Shown one piece after another: positions 1-8,374 of a stretch of 64,000 nt of DNA (position 1 is the stretch's first letter; each line of letters begins with the position of its first letter). Below the pieces are notes generated by a model. It was not told where the DNA came from. It saw only the letters and a program-made list of their open reading frames with translations, and ran no database searches. This DNA is from Bradyrhizobium sp. 132 (GTDB lineage: Bacteria; Pseudomonadota; Alphaproteobacteria; Rhizobiales; Xanthobacteraceae), in assembly GCF_023074185.1 (NCBI RefSeq), contig NZ_JADPKY010000030.1:62001-126000 (forward strand), in the 5' to 3' direction. The position numbers were made by a program, and so were the translations under genes.

Positions 1-22
1 TCTGAAGAATTGAGAGCACGAC

Positions 23-1624
23 ATGCAAGATAACATCCATAACCTCACCCGTTCCGACGACGTCGTCATCGTCGGTGGCGGGCTTGCCGGATTGTTCTGC
101 GCGCTAAAACTCGCGCCGCGGCCGGTGACATTGATCTCGGCCGCGCCGCTGGGACAGGGCGCGTCGTCCGCATGGGCGCAAGGCGGCATCGCGGCGGCAG
201 TAGCCGAAGGCGATACGCCGGAAGCACATGCTGCGGATACGATTGCGGTCGGCGGCGGCCTCGTCGACGAAGCGGTGGCACTGGGAATCGCGCGCGAGGC
301 CGCCCCGCGGGTTCACGATCTTCTCGCCTATGGCGTGCCGTTCGACCGCGATCTCGAAGGCAAGCTCGCAGTCGGGCGCGAAGCCGCACACTCCGCGCGG
401 CGCATCGTGCACGTGCGAGGCGATGGTGCGGGGGCGGCCATCATTGCGGCGCTGAGCGATGCCGTGCGGCGCACGCCGTCGATCCGACTGATCGAAGGTC
501 TCGTCGCCGAAGCGCTGTTGACCGAGGATGGCGCCGTCACCGGTCTTCAATTGCGTGAAGCCGGCAATTTCGCCGCACAGACGATCCTGCTCGCCGCTCG
601 CACGGTGGTGCTCGCCACCGGCGGCATCGGACATCTCTATGCCACCACCACCAATCCGCACGAGGCCAGCGGATCCGGCCTTGCGATCGCCGCGCGCGCG
701 GGCGCGGTGATTGCAGATCCCGAGTTCGTGCAATTCCACCCGACCGCCATCATGGCCGGACGCGATCCGGCGCCGCTCGCGACTGAAGCTCTGCGCGGCG
801 AAGGCGCGACGCTGATCAACGGCCATGGCGAGCGTTTCATGACGGCGCGCCATCCGCTTGCCGAGCTCGCACCGCGCGACATCGTGGCTCGCGGCGTATT
901 CGCGGAGATCGCGGGCGGGCGCGGCGCCTTCCTCGATGCGCGGCGAGCGCTGGGCGCGCGCTTCGCCGAAAGATTTCCAACGGTGCATGCAAGCTGCATC
1001 GCCGCCGGCATCGATCCCGCCACGCAGGCCATTCCGATCGCACCGGCGGCGCACTATCACATGGGTGGCATCGCGGTGGACGATCGCGGCCGCAGCTCGA
1101 TCGACGGGCTCTGGGCCGGCGGCGAAGTGTCGTCCACCGGCGCGCATGGTGCCAATCGCCTCGCCTCGAATTCACTGTTGGAGGCCGTGGTCTACGCCGC
1201 GCGCATCGCCGACGACGTCGCCGGGCGCACGATCCCCTCGCCTGCCCGTCTTTCGGACGTGGTGATGCCGCGCGGCGGCGCGCCGGATACTGCGGCCGTG
1301 AAGCGGCTGCGGACGATGATGAGCGCGCATGTCGGCGTGATCCGCGACGGCGACGGGCTCGCGGAAGCGGTTCGCAGCTTCGCCACGCTCGAACGCGAGG
1401 CCACGAGCATCGCAGTCTGCAACATGGCAACGGCAGCCCTGCTTGTGGCGGCCTCCGCCTGGGACCGGCGCGAAAGCCGCGGCGCGCATTTCCGGTCCGA
1501 CCATCCGGCCGATGTACCTGCGCTGGCACGACGCACCATGACCACGCTCTCGGCGACACGCGAGGTCGCGCACAGCTTGACCGAACGTCCGCTCCCACGC
1601 ACCGCGCAACCTATAATCGCCTGA
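23..1624 (+). CDS. nadB: L-aspartate oxidase
   Basis: Oxidises L-aspartate to iminoaspartate with FAD, the first step of de novo NAD synthesis in the cytoplasm. The 533-residue product has the FAD dinucleotide-binding motif [12 protein letters not shown] near residues 14-25, the [12 protein letters not shown] segment typical of the fumarate reductase/NadB flavoproteins, [13 protein letters not shown], the EFVQFHPTA active-site region, and a C-terminal FAD-capping stretch [19 protein letters not shown]. Length is normal for NadB. The ATG at 23 is only 22 bases from the window edge, so the upstream gene (nadA by analogy with other alphaproteobacteria) and the promoter are out of view. nadC follows after 10 bases, so the two are surely co-transcribed. 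Confidence 0.96.
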   Translation: MQDNIHNLTRSDDVVIVGGGLAGLFCALKLAPRPVTLISAAPLGQGASSAWAQGGIAAAVAEGDTPEAHAADTIAVGGGLVDEAVALGIAREAAPRVHDLLAYGVPFDRDLEGKLAVGREAAHSARRIVHVRGDGAGAAIIAALSDAVRRTPSIRLIEGLVAEALLTEDGAVTGLQLREAGNFAAQTILLAARTVVLATGGIGHLYATTTNPHEASGSGLAIAARAGAVIADPEFVQFHPTAIMAGRDPAPLATEALRGEGATLINGHGERFMTARHPLAELAPRDIVARGVFAEIAGGRGAFLDARRALGARFAERFPTVHASCIAAGIDPATQAIPIAPAAHYHMGGIAVDDRGRSSIDGLWAGGEVSSTGAHGANRLASNSLLEAVVYAARIADDVAGRTIPSPARLSDVVMPRGGAPDTAAVKRLRTMMSAHVGVIRDGDGLAEAVRSFATLEREATSIAVCNMATAALLVAASAWDRRESRGAHFRSDHPADVPALARRTMTTLSATREVAHSLTERPLPRTAQPIIA

Positions 1625-1634
1625 AGGAAACCCC

Positions 1635-2513
1635 ATGATCACGCCGACTTCTCTGCTCTATCCCGACGCCTTCCTCTCCCCGCTCGCGATCGACGAGGCC
1701 GTGCAGCGCGCGCTCGACGAGGATCTCGGCCGCGCCGGCGATATCACCTCGGTGGCGACGATTCCCGAAGCAACCAAGGCGCAGGCGATCCTGGTCGCGC
1801 GCCAGTCCGGCGTGATCGCCGGCTTGCCGCTGGCGCTCGCAACCTTGCAAAAGCTCTCGTCCGACATCGAGGTGCGCGCACATGTTCGCGACGCCGCGCG
1901 CGTCGCCCGCGGTCAGCAGGTGCTGACGATCTCTGGACCGGCACGCGCCATTCTCACGGCGGAGCGGACCGCGCTGAATTTCGTCGGCCGCCTGTCGGGC
2001 GTTGCGACGCTCACGGCGGACTACGTTGCGCGCACCGAAGGCACCAGGATGCGGATCTGCTGCACGCGAAAGACCACGCCGGGATTGCGGGCACTGGAGA
2101 AATATGCGGTGCGCTGCGGCGGCGGCTTCAATCACCGTTTCGGCCTCGATGATGCGATCCTGATCAAGGACAATCACATCGCGGTCGCCGGCGGCATCCG
2201 CCCCGTGCTCGAGCGCGCCCGCGCCCATGCCGGCCATCTCGTCAAGATCGAGATCGAGGTCGATACGCTGTCGCAGCTGCGCGAGGTGCTCGACACCGGC
2301 CTCGCCGATGCCGTCCTGCTCGACAACATGGACAATGCGACGCTGCGCGATGCGGTCAGGCTCAACGAGGGGCGCCTCAAACTGGAGGCCTCCGGCGGCG
2401 TCACGCTGGATTCGATTGCTGCGATCGCAGCGACCGGCGTTGATTACGCGTCGGCAGGCGCGTTGACGCATTCGGCGCCGAATTTCGATTGCGCGTTGGA
2501 CATCGAAGCTTAG
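1635..2513 (+). CDS. nadC: Nicotinate-nucleotide pyrophosphorylase (carboxylating), QPRTase
   Basis: Converts quinolinate and PRPP to nicotinate mononucleotide, the third step of de novo NAD synthesis after NadB and NadA. The 292-residue product shows the family hallmarks in order: [16 protein letters not shown], the [20 protein letters not shown] block, EIEVDTL, LLDNMD and EASGGV, the last two lining the PRPP and quinolinate sites. The ATG at 1635 has an AAGGA ribosome-binding site and lies 10 bases after the nadB stop. The stop at 2513 nearly touches the stop of the convergent gene on the other strand at 2517. Confidence 0.96.
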   Translation: MITPTSLLYPDAFLSPLAIDEAVQRALDEDLGRAGDITSVATIPEATKAQAILVARQSGVIAGLPLALATLQKLSSDIEVRAHVRDAARVARGQQVLTISGPARAILTAERTALNFVGRLSGVATLTADYVARTEGTRMRICCTRKTTPGLRALEKYAVRCGGGFNHRFGLDDAILIKDNHIAVAGGIRPVLERARAHAGHLVKIEIEVDTLSQLREVLDTGLADAVLLDNMDNATLRDAVRLNEGRLKLEASGGVTLDSIAAIAATGVDYASAGALTHSAPNFDCALDIEA

Positions 2514-2516
2514 CGG

Positions 2517-3971
2517 CTACCGCCGCTCGGTCGCGCCCATCTCGGCGGAGCTCTTGGCTTCCTGGGTGAGTTCGGCGGAGAGCGCGGCGGTTTGCGCCGG
2601 GGTGCCCCAGCTCGGCTCCTCGCTGCCGTCGCCCCAGGCGCGCGGGCGATAGAAGGTGTGGACGCCGGTCTTGTACATCTTCTTCATCTCGGCGACCCAG
2701 GACGGGCGCACCCAATAGGCGTGGTAGTGCGTGGACTTGCCGACTTCGGGCAGCCAGATCTGGCCGTCGAGCATCGCCTTCGATATCTTCTTCGCACGCT
2801 CCCACATCTCGGGCTCGCGGATCACGTCGGCGTTGTTGTCGCAGGCGAAGGTGAACTGGCAGGCGAGATGGCGATGCTTGTTCTGATAGACCGCGCCGCA
2901 CACGGTATCTGGATATTTGCCGGAGAACACGCGGTTCATCACCACCTGCGCAACCGCCATCTGGCCGCGCACGGCCTCGCCTCGCGATTCAAAGTAGACA
3001 GCCTCCGCGAGGCACTTCTCGGACTTCGCGCGCGACTTGTCGTCGAGTGCGAGCCGCTCCGCCGGCGATCTGGCGCGCTGGTTGTCGACGTTGACCTCGC
3101 CCTTCGGCGCGACGCTCTCGCCGTTCTCGATGTCCTTCGCAATCTCCTCCGTCGGCGGCGTCAACGAGGCCGTCACCTTCATATCAGGGTCGGGCATCAC
3201 GATCAGCGGCTCGGCACCGGGCTGCCAGCTCTCGATGCTCTCGACATTGCCGCCGAGCGAGGAGCTGCCGAAGAACAGGTTCGATGTCTTGACGCGGAAT
3301 GGATCGCGTGGCGGTGCAGCCGGAATGGTGGCCTGCTTCAGCGCTTCGAGCGGCTGGAGCGCGAGCGAGCGCGCCGCGTCACTGGCTCGTGGCGCATTGG
3401 TGTATTGCGGCAGCGGCGGCGCACGCAGTGCTTCCGCGAGCTCGGGATCGAGCGCGGCCGCGGACTCCGGCGACATCGCTTGTGGCAGCGCGACGGTCTT
3501 GGCGCCGAACACCGAGCTATTCGAGGTCGCGGGATCTTCCTGCGCGGGCGCTGCCGTCGGCGCGCTCGCCTCGGGAGCCTGCGTCGGTGTGATCGTTGCG
3601 AGACGATCACCCTTCATGGAGCGATCGACCTTGGGAAAATCAGAGGCTTGGTAGCGGGGCGGCGCCTGAAGCGCCGGGTTGCGGTTGATCGCGCCGGTGA
3701 CGTCGCGGCCATCGAGGCTTGCGAGGCGAACCATCGTGCTCTGCGGAACCGAAGTACCGATCGGCCGCGAAAAACTGTAGGTGGCGAGCTGTATGGAGGA
3801 CGCAGCAGAGAACACCTGCTTTTGCCAGCGCTCAGCGACGCCGGGTTGGCGCGCCAGCAGCGAGGCAATGTCCTGATAGCCGGTCTCTCTCGGCATCAAT
3901 GCGAAGATGCAGAGACCGATGCCGAAGGACGCGAACCGCGCGCCCTTCGGATGGTTACGCCACAAAAACAT
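2517..3971 (-). CDS. SleB-type cell wall hydrolase (Hydrolase_2 domain), membrane-anchored
   Basis: Likely peptidoglycan hydrolase. The last ~150 residues form a Hydrolase_2/SleB-like domain with AEAVYFESRGE (the conserved Glu), GQMAVAQVVMNRVFSGKYPDT, CQFTFACDN and HYHAYWVRPSW. The N-terminus carries one hydrophobic stretch (FASFGIGLCIFALMP), consistent with an inner-membrane anchor. The middle (~residues 80-320) is low-complexity Ala/Pro/Ser sequence, probably a flexible periplasmic linker. I chose the ATG at 3971; a GTG four codons upstream (3983) is the alternative. The ~485-residue length is long for the family because of the linker. Function in growth or sporulation-like processes cannot be told from sequence. 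Confidence 0.85.
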   Translation of the reverse strand: MFLWRNHPKGARFASFGIGLCIFALMPRETGYQDIASLLARQPGVAERWQKQVFSAASSIQLATYSFSRPIGTSVPQSTMVRLASLDGRDVTGAINRNPALQAPPRYQASDFPKVDRSMKGDRLATITPTQAPEASAPTAAPAQEDPATSNSSVFGAKTVALPQAMSPESAAALDPELAEALRAPPLPQYTNAPRASDAARSLALQPLEALKQATIPAAPPRDPFRVKTSNLFFGSSSLGGNVESIESWQPGAEPLIVMPDPDMKVTASLTPPTEEIAKDIENGESVAPKGEVNVDNQRARSPAERLALDDKSRAKSEKCLAEAVYFESRGEAVRGQMAVAQVVMNRVFSGKYPDTVCGAVYQNKHRHLACQFTFACDNNADVIREPEMWERAKKISKAMLDGQIWLPEVGKSTHYHAYWVRPSWVAEMKKMYKTGVHTFYRPRAWGDGSEEPSWGTPAQTAALSAELTQEAKSSAEMGATERR

Positions 3972-4318
3972 CGCTACGCTCACGCTACGCTTACGCTAGA
4001 AGAATCGAGCAGCAGTACATCCGTGCAATTCGATCTTTATCGTGAGTATCTAATTTAGGTTGCCGGGGCGTTAATCGACGTTGCGCATGCGGCACACGCA
4101 AGCGATCTCAGGTGTTTTCACGGGGGCGACGATGCGCATTGGTAAATGCGGCCTCACGCGACGAGGTAAACAATTGGTCAACGCGAATGGTGAAGGAACT
4201 CTTGCGCGCACGTATCCTTACGCGAGGCGCGCGGTTCCCTCCCCGACGTTGTGCTTCAAATGAAAGAGGCGGGGTTTTGCCCCCGCCTCCTTCGCTGTCA
4301 ATATTTCAACTCTTCGAT
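3972..4318. other. Intergenic region between the SleB-type gene and ppdK
   Basis: About 345 bases without a credible gene. It must hold the promoter of the SleB-type hydrolase (minus strand). Next to that gene's start there is a short direct microrepeat of the form TACGCT(C/T)ACGC (3973-3998). The far end holds the ppdK terminator hairpin. Small open frames here (for example 4081-4263) have no recognisable product. Confidence 0.5.
4264..4291 (-). terminator. Rho-independent terminator of ppdK
   Basis: Nine-base perfect stem GAGGCGGGG / CCCCGCCTC at 4266-4274 and 4281-4289 with a six-base loop, 30 bases past the ppdK stop. On the minus strand it is followed by a short T-rich tail (TTTCATTT). 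Confidence 0.8.
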
Positions 4319-7297
4319 TTACGCCTGGCTCGCGACCGCCTTGCCGAGCGCGGCTTGCGCCGCGGCGAGGCGGGCGATCGGGACCCGGTAGGGCGAGCAG
4401 GAGACGTAGTCGAGGCCGATCGCGTGGCAGAAGGCGACTGAGGCCGGATCGCCGCCGTGCTCGCCGCAGATTCCGACCTTGAGCGAGGCGCGCGTCTTGC
4501 GGCCGCGCGCGACGCCAATCTTGACGAGCTCGCCGACGCCTTCCTGGTCGAGCGCCACAAAGGGATCGACCAACAGGATGCCCTTCGTAACGTACGGACC
4601 GAGGAAGCTCGCCGCGTCGTCACGGCTGATGCCGTACGTCGTCTGCGTGAGGTCGTTGGTGCCGAACGAGAAGAACTCGGCACTCTCCGCGATCTCGCCC
4701 GCGAGCAGGCAGGCGCGCGGCAACTCGATCATGGTACCGACCTGATAGGTCAGCTTGGTGTTGGTGTCGCGCATCACCGCCTTCGCGGTGGAATCGATCC
4801 GCGCCTTGACGAGATCGAGCTCCATCTTGGTGGCAATCAGCGGCACCATCACCTCGAGGCCGACGGCCTTGCCGGTGCGCTTCTCGGCCTCGACCGCCGC
4901 CTCGAAGATCGCGCGCGCCTGCATTTCGGCGATCTCAGGGTAGGCGATCGCGATACGGCAGCCGCGGAAGCCGAGCATCGGATTGAACTCCGACAGCTCG
5001 CGCGCACGGTCGGCCAGGCGCCGCGGGTCGGTGTTCATGGCGCGCGCCACTTCCTCGACCTCGGCATGGGTGTGCGGCAGGAACTCGTGCAGCGGCGGGT
5101 CAAGCAAGCGGATCGTGACGGGCAGGCCCTTCATGATCTCGAACAGCTCGACGAAGTCGGCGCGCTGCATCGGCAGCAGTTTTGCCAGCGCGGCGCGGCG
5201 CGACTGCTCGTCCTCGGAGAGGATCATCTCGCGCACCGTGCGGATGCGCGTCTCCTCGAAGAACATGTGCTCGGTACGGCAGAGGCCGATGCCTTCCGCG
5301 CCGAACTTGATCGCGGTGTGCGCGTCCTCCGGCGTGTCGGCGTTGACGCGCACGCCGAGCTTGCGGACCTGGTCGGCCCATTTCATCAGCGTGCCGAACT
5401 CGCCGGACAGCTCCGGCTCGATCATCGGCATGCGGCCGGCGAGCACCTGGCCGAGCGAGCCGTCGATGGTGATGACGTCGCCGGTCTTGTAGGTACGCGA
5501 GCCGATGCTCATGGTGCCGCGGCCGTAATCGACGCGGATGGTGCCACAGCCGGAGACGCAGGGCTTGCCCATGCCGCGCGCGACCACCGCAGCATGCGAG
5601 GTCATGCCGCCGCGGGTCGTCAGGATGCCTTCGGCGGCATGCATGCCGTGGATGTCTTCGGGGCTGGTCTCGATGCGGACCAGAATCACCTTGCGTCCGT
5701 CGGCCTGAAGCTTGGCCGCTTCGTCCGAGGAGAACACGATCTCGCCGGAAGCCGCACCCGGCGAGGCCGGCAGACCGGTCGCGATCACGTCGCGCTTGGC
5801 GTTGGGATCGATGGTCGGATGCAGCAGCTGGTCGAGCGAGGCGGGGTCGACCCGTGTCACCGCTTCCTTCTTGGTGATCAGGCCTTCATTGGCGAGCTCG
5901 ACCGCGATGCGCAGCGCCGCTTTCGCAGTGCGCTTGCCGCCGCGGGTCTGGAGCATCCAGAGCTTGCCCTGCTCGACCGTGAACTCCATGTCCTGCATGT
6001 CGCGGTAGTGCTTCTCGAGCTGCGTGTAGATCCGCGTCAGCTCCTTGAAGGCCTCCGGCATCGCGGATTCCATCGACGCCTTGTCGGAGCCGGAGTCCTT
6101 TCGCGCTTCCTCGGTGATGTCGTGCGGCGTGCGGATGCCCGCCACCACGTCCTCACCTTGCGCGTTGATCAGGAACTCGCCGTAGAGCTTGCTCTCGCCG
6201 GTCGAGGGGTTGCGGGTGAAGGCAACGCCGGTCGCCGAGGTCTCGCCCATGTTGCCGAACACCATGGCCTGCACGTTGACCGCGGTGCCCCAGGATTCCG
6301 GAATGTCGTGCAGCTTGCGGTAGGTCACCGCGCGCGCGTTCATCCAGGAAGAAAACACCGCGCCGATCGCGCCCCAGAGCTGGTCGTGCGGATCCTGCGG
6401 AAAATCCTTGCCGGTCTCGCGCGCGACTGCGTCCTTGTATTTGCCGACCAGATCGACCCAGTCCTCGGCGGTGAGGTCGGTGTCGAGCGTGTAGCCCTGG
6501 CCGTCCTTGAAGGTGTCGAGGATTTCCTCGAAATGATGATGCTCGAAGCCGAGCACCACGTCCGAATACATGGTGATGAAGCGGCGATAGCTATCATAGG
6601 CGAAGCGGCGGTCGCCCGACAGTTCCGACAGCGCTTCCACGGTCTCGTCGTTGAGGCCGAGATTGAGCACAGTGTCCATCATGCCCGGCATCGAGGCGCG
6701 GCCGCCGGAGCGAACCGAAACGAGCAGCGGGTTCCTGGAATCGCCGAAGCTCTTGCCGGTCAACTTGCCGACATGCGCGAGCGCCTTCTCAACCTGCGAC
6801 TGCAATTCCTTCGGGTAGGATTTGTCGTGCGCGTAGAAATAGGTGCAGACCGAGGTCGGGATGGTGAAGCCCGGAGGCACCGGCAGGCCGAGATTGGCCA
6901 TCTCGGCGAGGTTGGCGCCCTTGCCGCCGAGCAGGTCGCGCATCTCCGCTTTGCCTTCGGCCTTGCCGTCCCCGAACGTATAGACCCACTTGCCGGCCTT
7001 GGCCGTAACAGGCGCTGCCTTGGCCGGCGCAGCCTTGCTCGGCGCGGGCTTCACGGCAACCTTCGGCGCAACCGGTTTGGTCGGTGCCTTTGAAGCACTC
7101 TTGGAAACAGTCTTGGAAACGGTCTTGGAAACAGTCTTGGCGGCAGGCTTCACAGCCGGCTTGGCAGCGGGTTTCACAGCGGCCTTGGCCACTGGCTTCG
7201 GGGCGCTCTTGGCAAGTGCCTTGCGGGCCGCCGGCACGGCTTTCGCCTTGGCGGAAGACTTTGATTTCGCTGGGATTTTCGAGGCGGCTTTGGCCAT
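4319..7297 (-). CDS. ppdK: Pyruvate, phosphate dikinase with Lys/Ala-rich N-terminal tail
   Basis: Interconverts pyruvate + ATP + Pi and phosphoenolpyruvate + AMP + PPi, linking the TCA cycle to gluconeogenesis. The catalytic protein begins about residue 105 (KWVYTFGDGKAEG, LLGGKGANLAEMANLGLPVP) and contains the nucleotide-binding domain, the phosphohistidine swivel TRGGMTSHAAVVARGMG, and the PEP/pyruvate barrel with FFSFGTNDLTQTTYG and VGICGEHGGDP. It is preceded by ~100 residues that are almost only Ala, Lys, Pro, Val, Thr and Ser (AAKPAVKPAAK and three VSKT units), resembling histone H1-like tails. I chose ATG 7297; another start three codons upstream (7306) is possible. A terminator follows the stop. 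Confidence 0.95.
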   Translation of the reverse strand: MAKAASKIPAKSKSSAKAKAVPAARKALAKSAPKPVAKAAVKPAAKPAVKPAAKTVSKTVSKTVSKSASKAPTKPVAPKVAVKPAPSKAAPAKAAPVTAKAGKWVYTFGDGKAEGKAEMRDLLGGKGANLAEMANLGLPVPPGFTIPTSVCTYFYAHDKSYPKELQSQVEKALAHVGKLTGKSFGDSRNPLLVSVRSGGRASMPGMMDTVLNLGLNDETVEALSELSGDRRFAYDSYRRFITMYSDVVLGFEHHHFEEILDTFKDGQGYTLDTDLTAEDWVDLVGKYKDAVARETGKDFPQDPHDQLWGAIGAVFSSWMNARAVTYRKLHDIPESWGTAVNVQAMVFGNMGETSATGVAFTRNPSTGESKLYGEFLINAQGEDVVAGIRTPHDITEEARKDSGSDKASMESAMPEAFKELTRIYTQLEKHYRDMQDMEFTVEQGKLWMLQTRGGKRTAKAALRIAVELANEGLITKKEAVTRVDPASLDQLLHPTIDPNAKRDVIATGLPASPGAASGEIVFSSDEAAKLQADGRKVILVRIETSPEDIHGMHAAEGILTTRGGMTSHAAVVARGMGKPCVSGCGTIRVDYGRGTMSIGSRTYKTGDVITIDGSLGQVLAGRMPMIEPELSGEFGTLMKWADQVRKLGVRVNADTPEDAHTAIKFGAEGIGLCRTEHMFFEETRIRTVREMILSEDEQSRRAALAKLLPMQRADFVELFEIMKGLPVTIRLLDPPLHEFLPHTHAEVEEVARAMNTDPRRLADRARELSEFNPMLGFRGCRIAIAYPEIAEMQARAIFEAAVEAEKRTGKAVGLEVMVPLIATKMELDLVKARIDSTAKAVMRDTNTKLTYQVGTMIELPRACLLAGEIAESAEFFSFGTNDLTQTTYGISRDDAASFLGPYVTKGILLVDPFVALDQEGVGELVKIGVARGRKTRASLKVGICGEHGGDPASVAFCHAIGLDYVSCSPYRVPIARLAAAQAALGKAVASQA
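7099..7134. repeat. Three tandem 12-bp units inside ppdK
   Basis: TCTTGGAAACAG, TCTTGGAAACGG, TCTTGGAAACAG in direct tandem. Read on the coding strand they encode the TVSK triplet repeat in the basic tail of PpdK. Being 12 bases long, copy-number change keeps the frame. Confidence 0.8.
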
Positions 7298-7393
7298 AGC
7301 TTGCACACAACCTGCGAGAGGAATGGGTAATGGCGCGCCTTACACCACTTTGGGCAGGCCCGCGCAAGTCGAAGAGTTCCGGAGAATGAAGGC

Positions 7394-7549
7394 CTAGAGA
7401 TGGAGCCACTTCAACAATCCGAGCCCGATCGCACCATTTATGATGAGAAAAATCGCGACGATCAGGTTCAGGAGGCGCGGCATGACCAGGATGAGCACGC
7501 CCGCAAGCAGCGACAGGATTGGCGAGATGTGGGCGACGGTGATGTGCAT
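7394..7549 (-). CDS. DUF3096-family small membrane protein
   Basis: A 51-residue, almost wholly hydrophobic protein starting MHITVAHISPILSLLAGVLI, with a PRLLN turn between two membrane helices, then LIVAIFLIINGAIGLGLL. This matches the pattern of DUF3096 small membrane proteins (two helices joined by a MPRLLN-type turn). The start ATG is at 7547-7549. It lies alone upstream of ppdK on the same strand, about 100 bases from the ppdK start region on the far side. No function is known to me. Confidence 0.75.
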   Translation of the reverse strand: MHITVAHISPILSLLAGVLILVMPRLLNLIVAIFLIINGAIGLGLLKWLHL

Positions 7550-7770
7550 GAATTGTCTTTCCGTGGGTGGGGCGAATCGCGGCCGGATCATAGCGGACCG
7601 GGTTCCGCGGGTAGAGACGCACATGGGACGTGGGAGTTCCCGGCTCCGCGAAAACTGCCCGAAAATGCCGCGAATGCGGCAGGTGTTTTCCGGAACATCG
7701 CGAAGACGCGCGCATTGGCAACCGGTTGCGCCAGTGGCGCTTCCCGAAAACCTTCTCGAAGGAGTTGCCC

Positions 7771-8121
7771 ATGCGGAACAGGATTCTTGCTCTTGCAGCG
7801 CTCGCGGCCGCGATCGGCTCGCCCCTTGCGGCGCAGGCGCAAAGCGGCACGGTGGGACGCGCACCCGTCGTCGTCGACAGCGGCCCGACCATTCCGGTCG
7901 AACAGCGGCCGGCTTTCCGCGACTATGTCGTCGAACAACGTGTGCCGGCTTTCCGTATCCCCGATCGCGTGGTGGTCGGTGCCACCTTACCCGAAAGCGG
8001 CGTCACCTATTATGACGTGCCGCAACGTTTTGGCGCCACCACCTATCGCTACACCGTCGTGAACGGCGAGACCGTGCTGGTCGAGCCGCGCTCGCGGCGC
8101 ATCGTCGAGGTGATGGACTAG
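7771..8121 (+). CDS. Secreted DUF1236-like protein
   Basis: A 116-residue protein with a clear Sec signal peptide (MRNRILALAALAAAIGSPLA, cleavage predicted after AQA) and a C-terminal half of the DUF1236 kind: IPDRVVVGATLPESGVTYYDVP followed by YRYTVVNGETVLVEPRSRRI. Such small periplasmic proteins are abundant in Bradyrhizobium, usually with no assigned role. The ATG at 7771 is preceded by AAGGAG. Longer upstream in-frame starts would add residues before the signal peptide and are rejected. A strong terminator lies about 100 bases downstream. Confidence 0.85.
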   Translation: MRNRILALAALAAAIGSPLAAQAQSGTVGRAPVVVDSGPTIPVEQRPAFRDYVVEQRVPAFRIPDRVVVGATLPESGVTYYDVPQRFGATTYRYTVVNGETVLVEPRSRRIVEVMD

Positions 8122-8140
8122 CGCTTTCAAGGATCAACTA

Positions 8141-8194
8141 GATGTCCGGCGCGTCACATCAATCAGGCTGACGCGAACAGTGTAATCGGACATC
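8141..8194. other. Long imperfect inverted repeat after the DUF1236-like gene
   Basis: Outer arms GATGTCCG (8141-8148) and CGGACATC (8187-8194) enclose inner arms GCGTCA (8151-8156) and TGACGC (8169-8174). It sits between the gene's stop and its terminator, so the transcript end would form a two-tier hairpin. It could be a 3' processing structure or part of a small RNA; nothing decides this. Confidence 0.5.
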
Positions 8195-8213
8195 TGGCCC
8201 TGTCCGGTCTTCC

Positions 8214-8235
8214 CCCCGCCGGGCGGGGCTTTTTT
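8214..8235 (+). terminator. Rho-independent terminator
   Basis: Stem CCCCGCC / GGCGGGG (8214-8220 and 8222-8228) followed by C and six T residues (8230-8235). It ends transcription from the DUF1236-like gene. Confidence 0.85.
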
Positions 8236-8255
8236 GTGCATCTCGTGTGCGTGCT

Positions 8256-8373
8256 CTCGTGTCCCGGGTAAGCGAAGCGCGACCCGGGACCCAGAAGCTC
8301 CAAGTCCCCGCGGCATGGGCCCCGGCTCTGCAGCGCACCGCAAAGATGCGCTGCGCTGCGTCCGGGGCACGAG
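8256..8373. repeat. Dispersed palindromic repeat, family A, copy 1
   Basis: Element bounded by CTCGTGTCCCGG and its near complement CCGGGGCACGAG, with an internal GGGCCCCGGCTCTGCAGCGC block shared with the copies at 24419 and 36124. It ends one base before the glyS stop codon, in a convergent intergenic gap. Confidence 0.85.
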
Positions 8374-8374
8374 A

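Noticed and set aside
2592..4058. 488-codon open frame opposite the SleB-type hydrolase
   Set aside because: Same length as the real gene on the other strand; no domain, so antisense shadow.
4081..4263. 60-codon frame between the SleB-type gene and ppdK
   Set aside because: No motif, no clear ribosome site, ends next to the ppdK terminator.
4457..7093. 878-codon open frame opposite ppdK
   Set aside because: Long antisense frames are common in high-GC DNA. Its translation is Arg/His/Leu/Asp-rich with no motif, and the opposite strand encodes a full pyruvate phosphate dikinase.
7099..7134. 12-bp tandem repeat as a phase-variation switch of ppdK
   Set aside because: Unit length keeps the reading frame, so it cannot switch expression on and off; at most it changes tail length.
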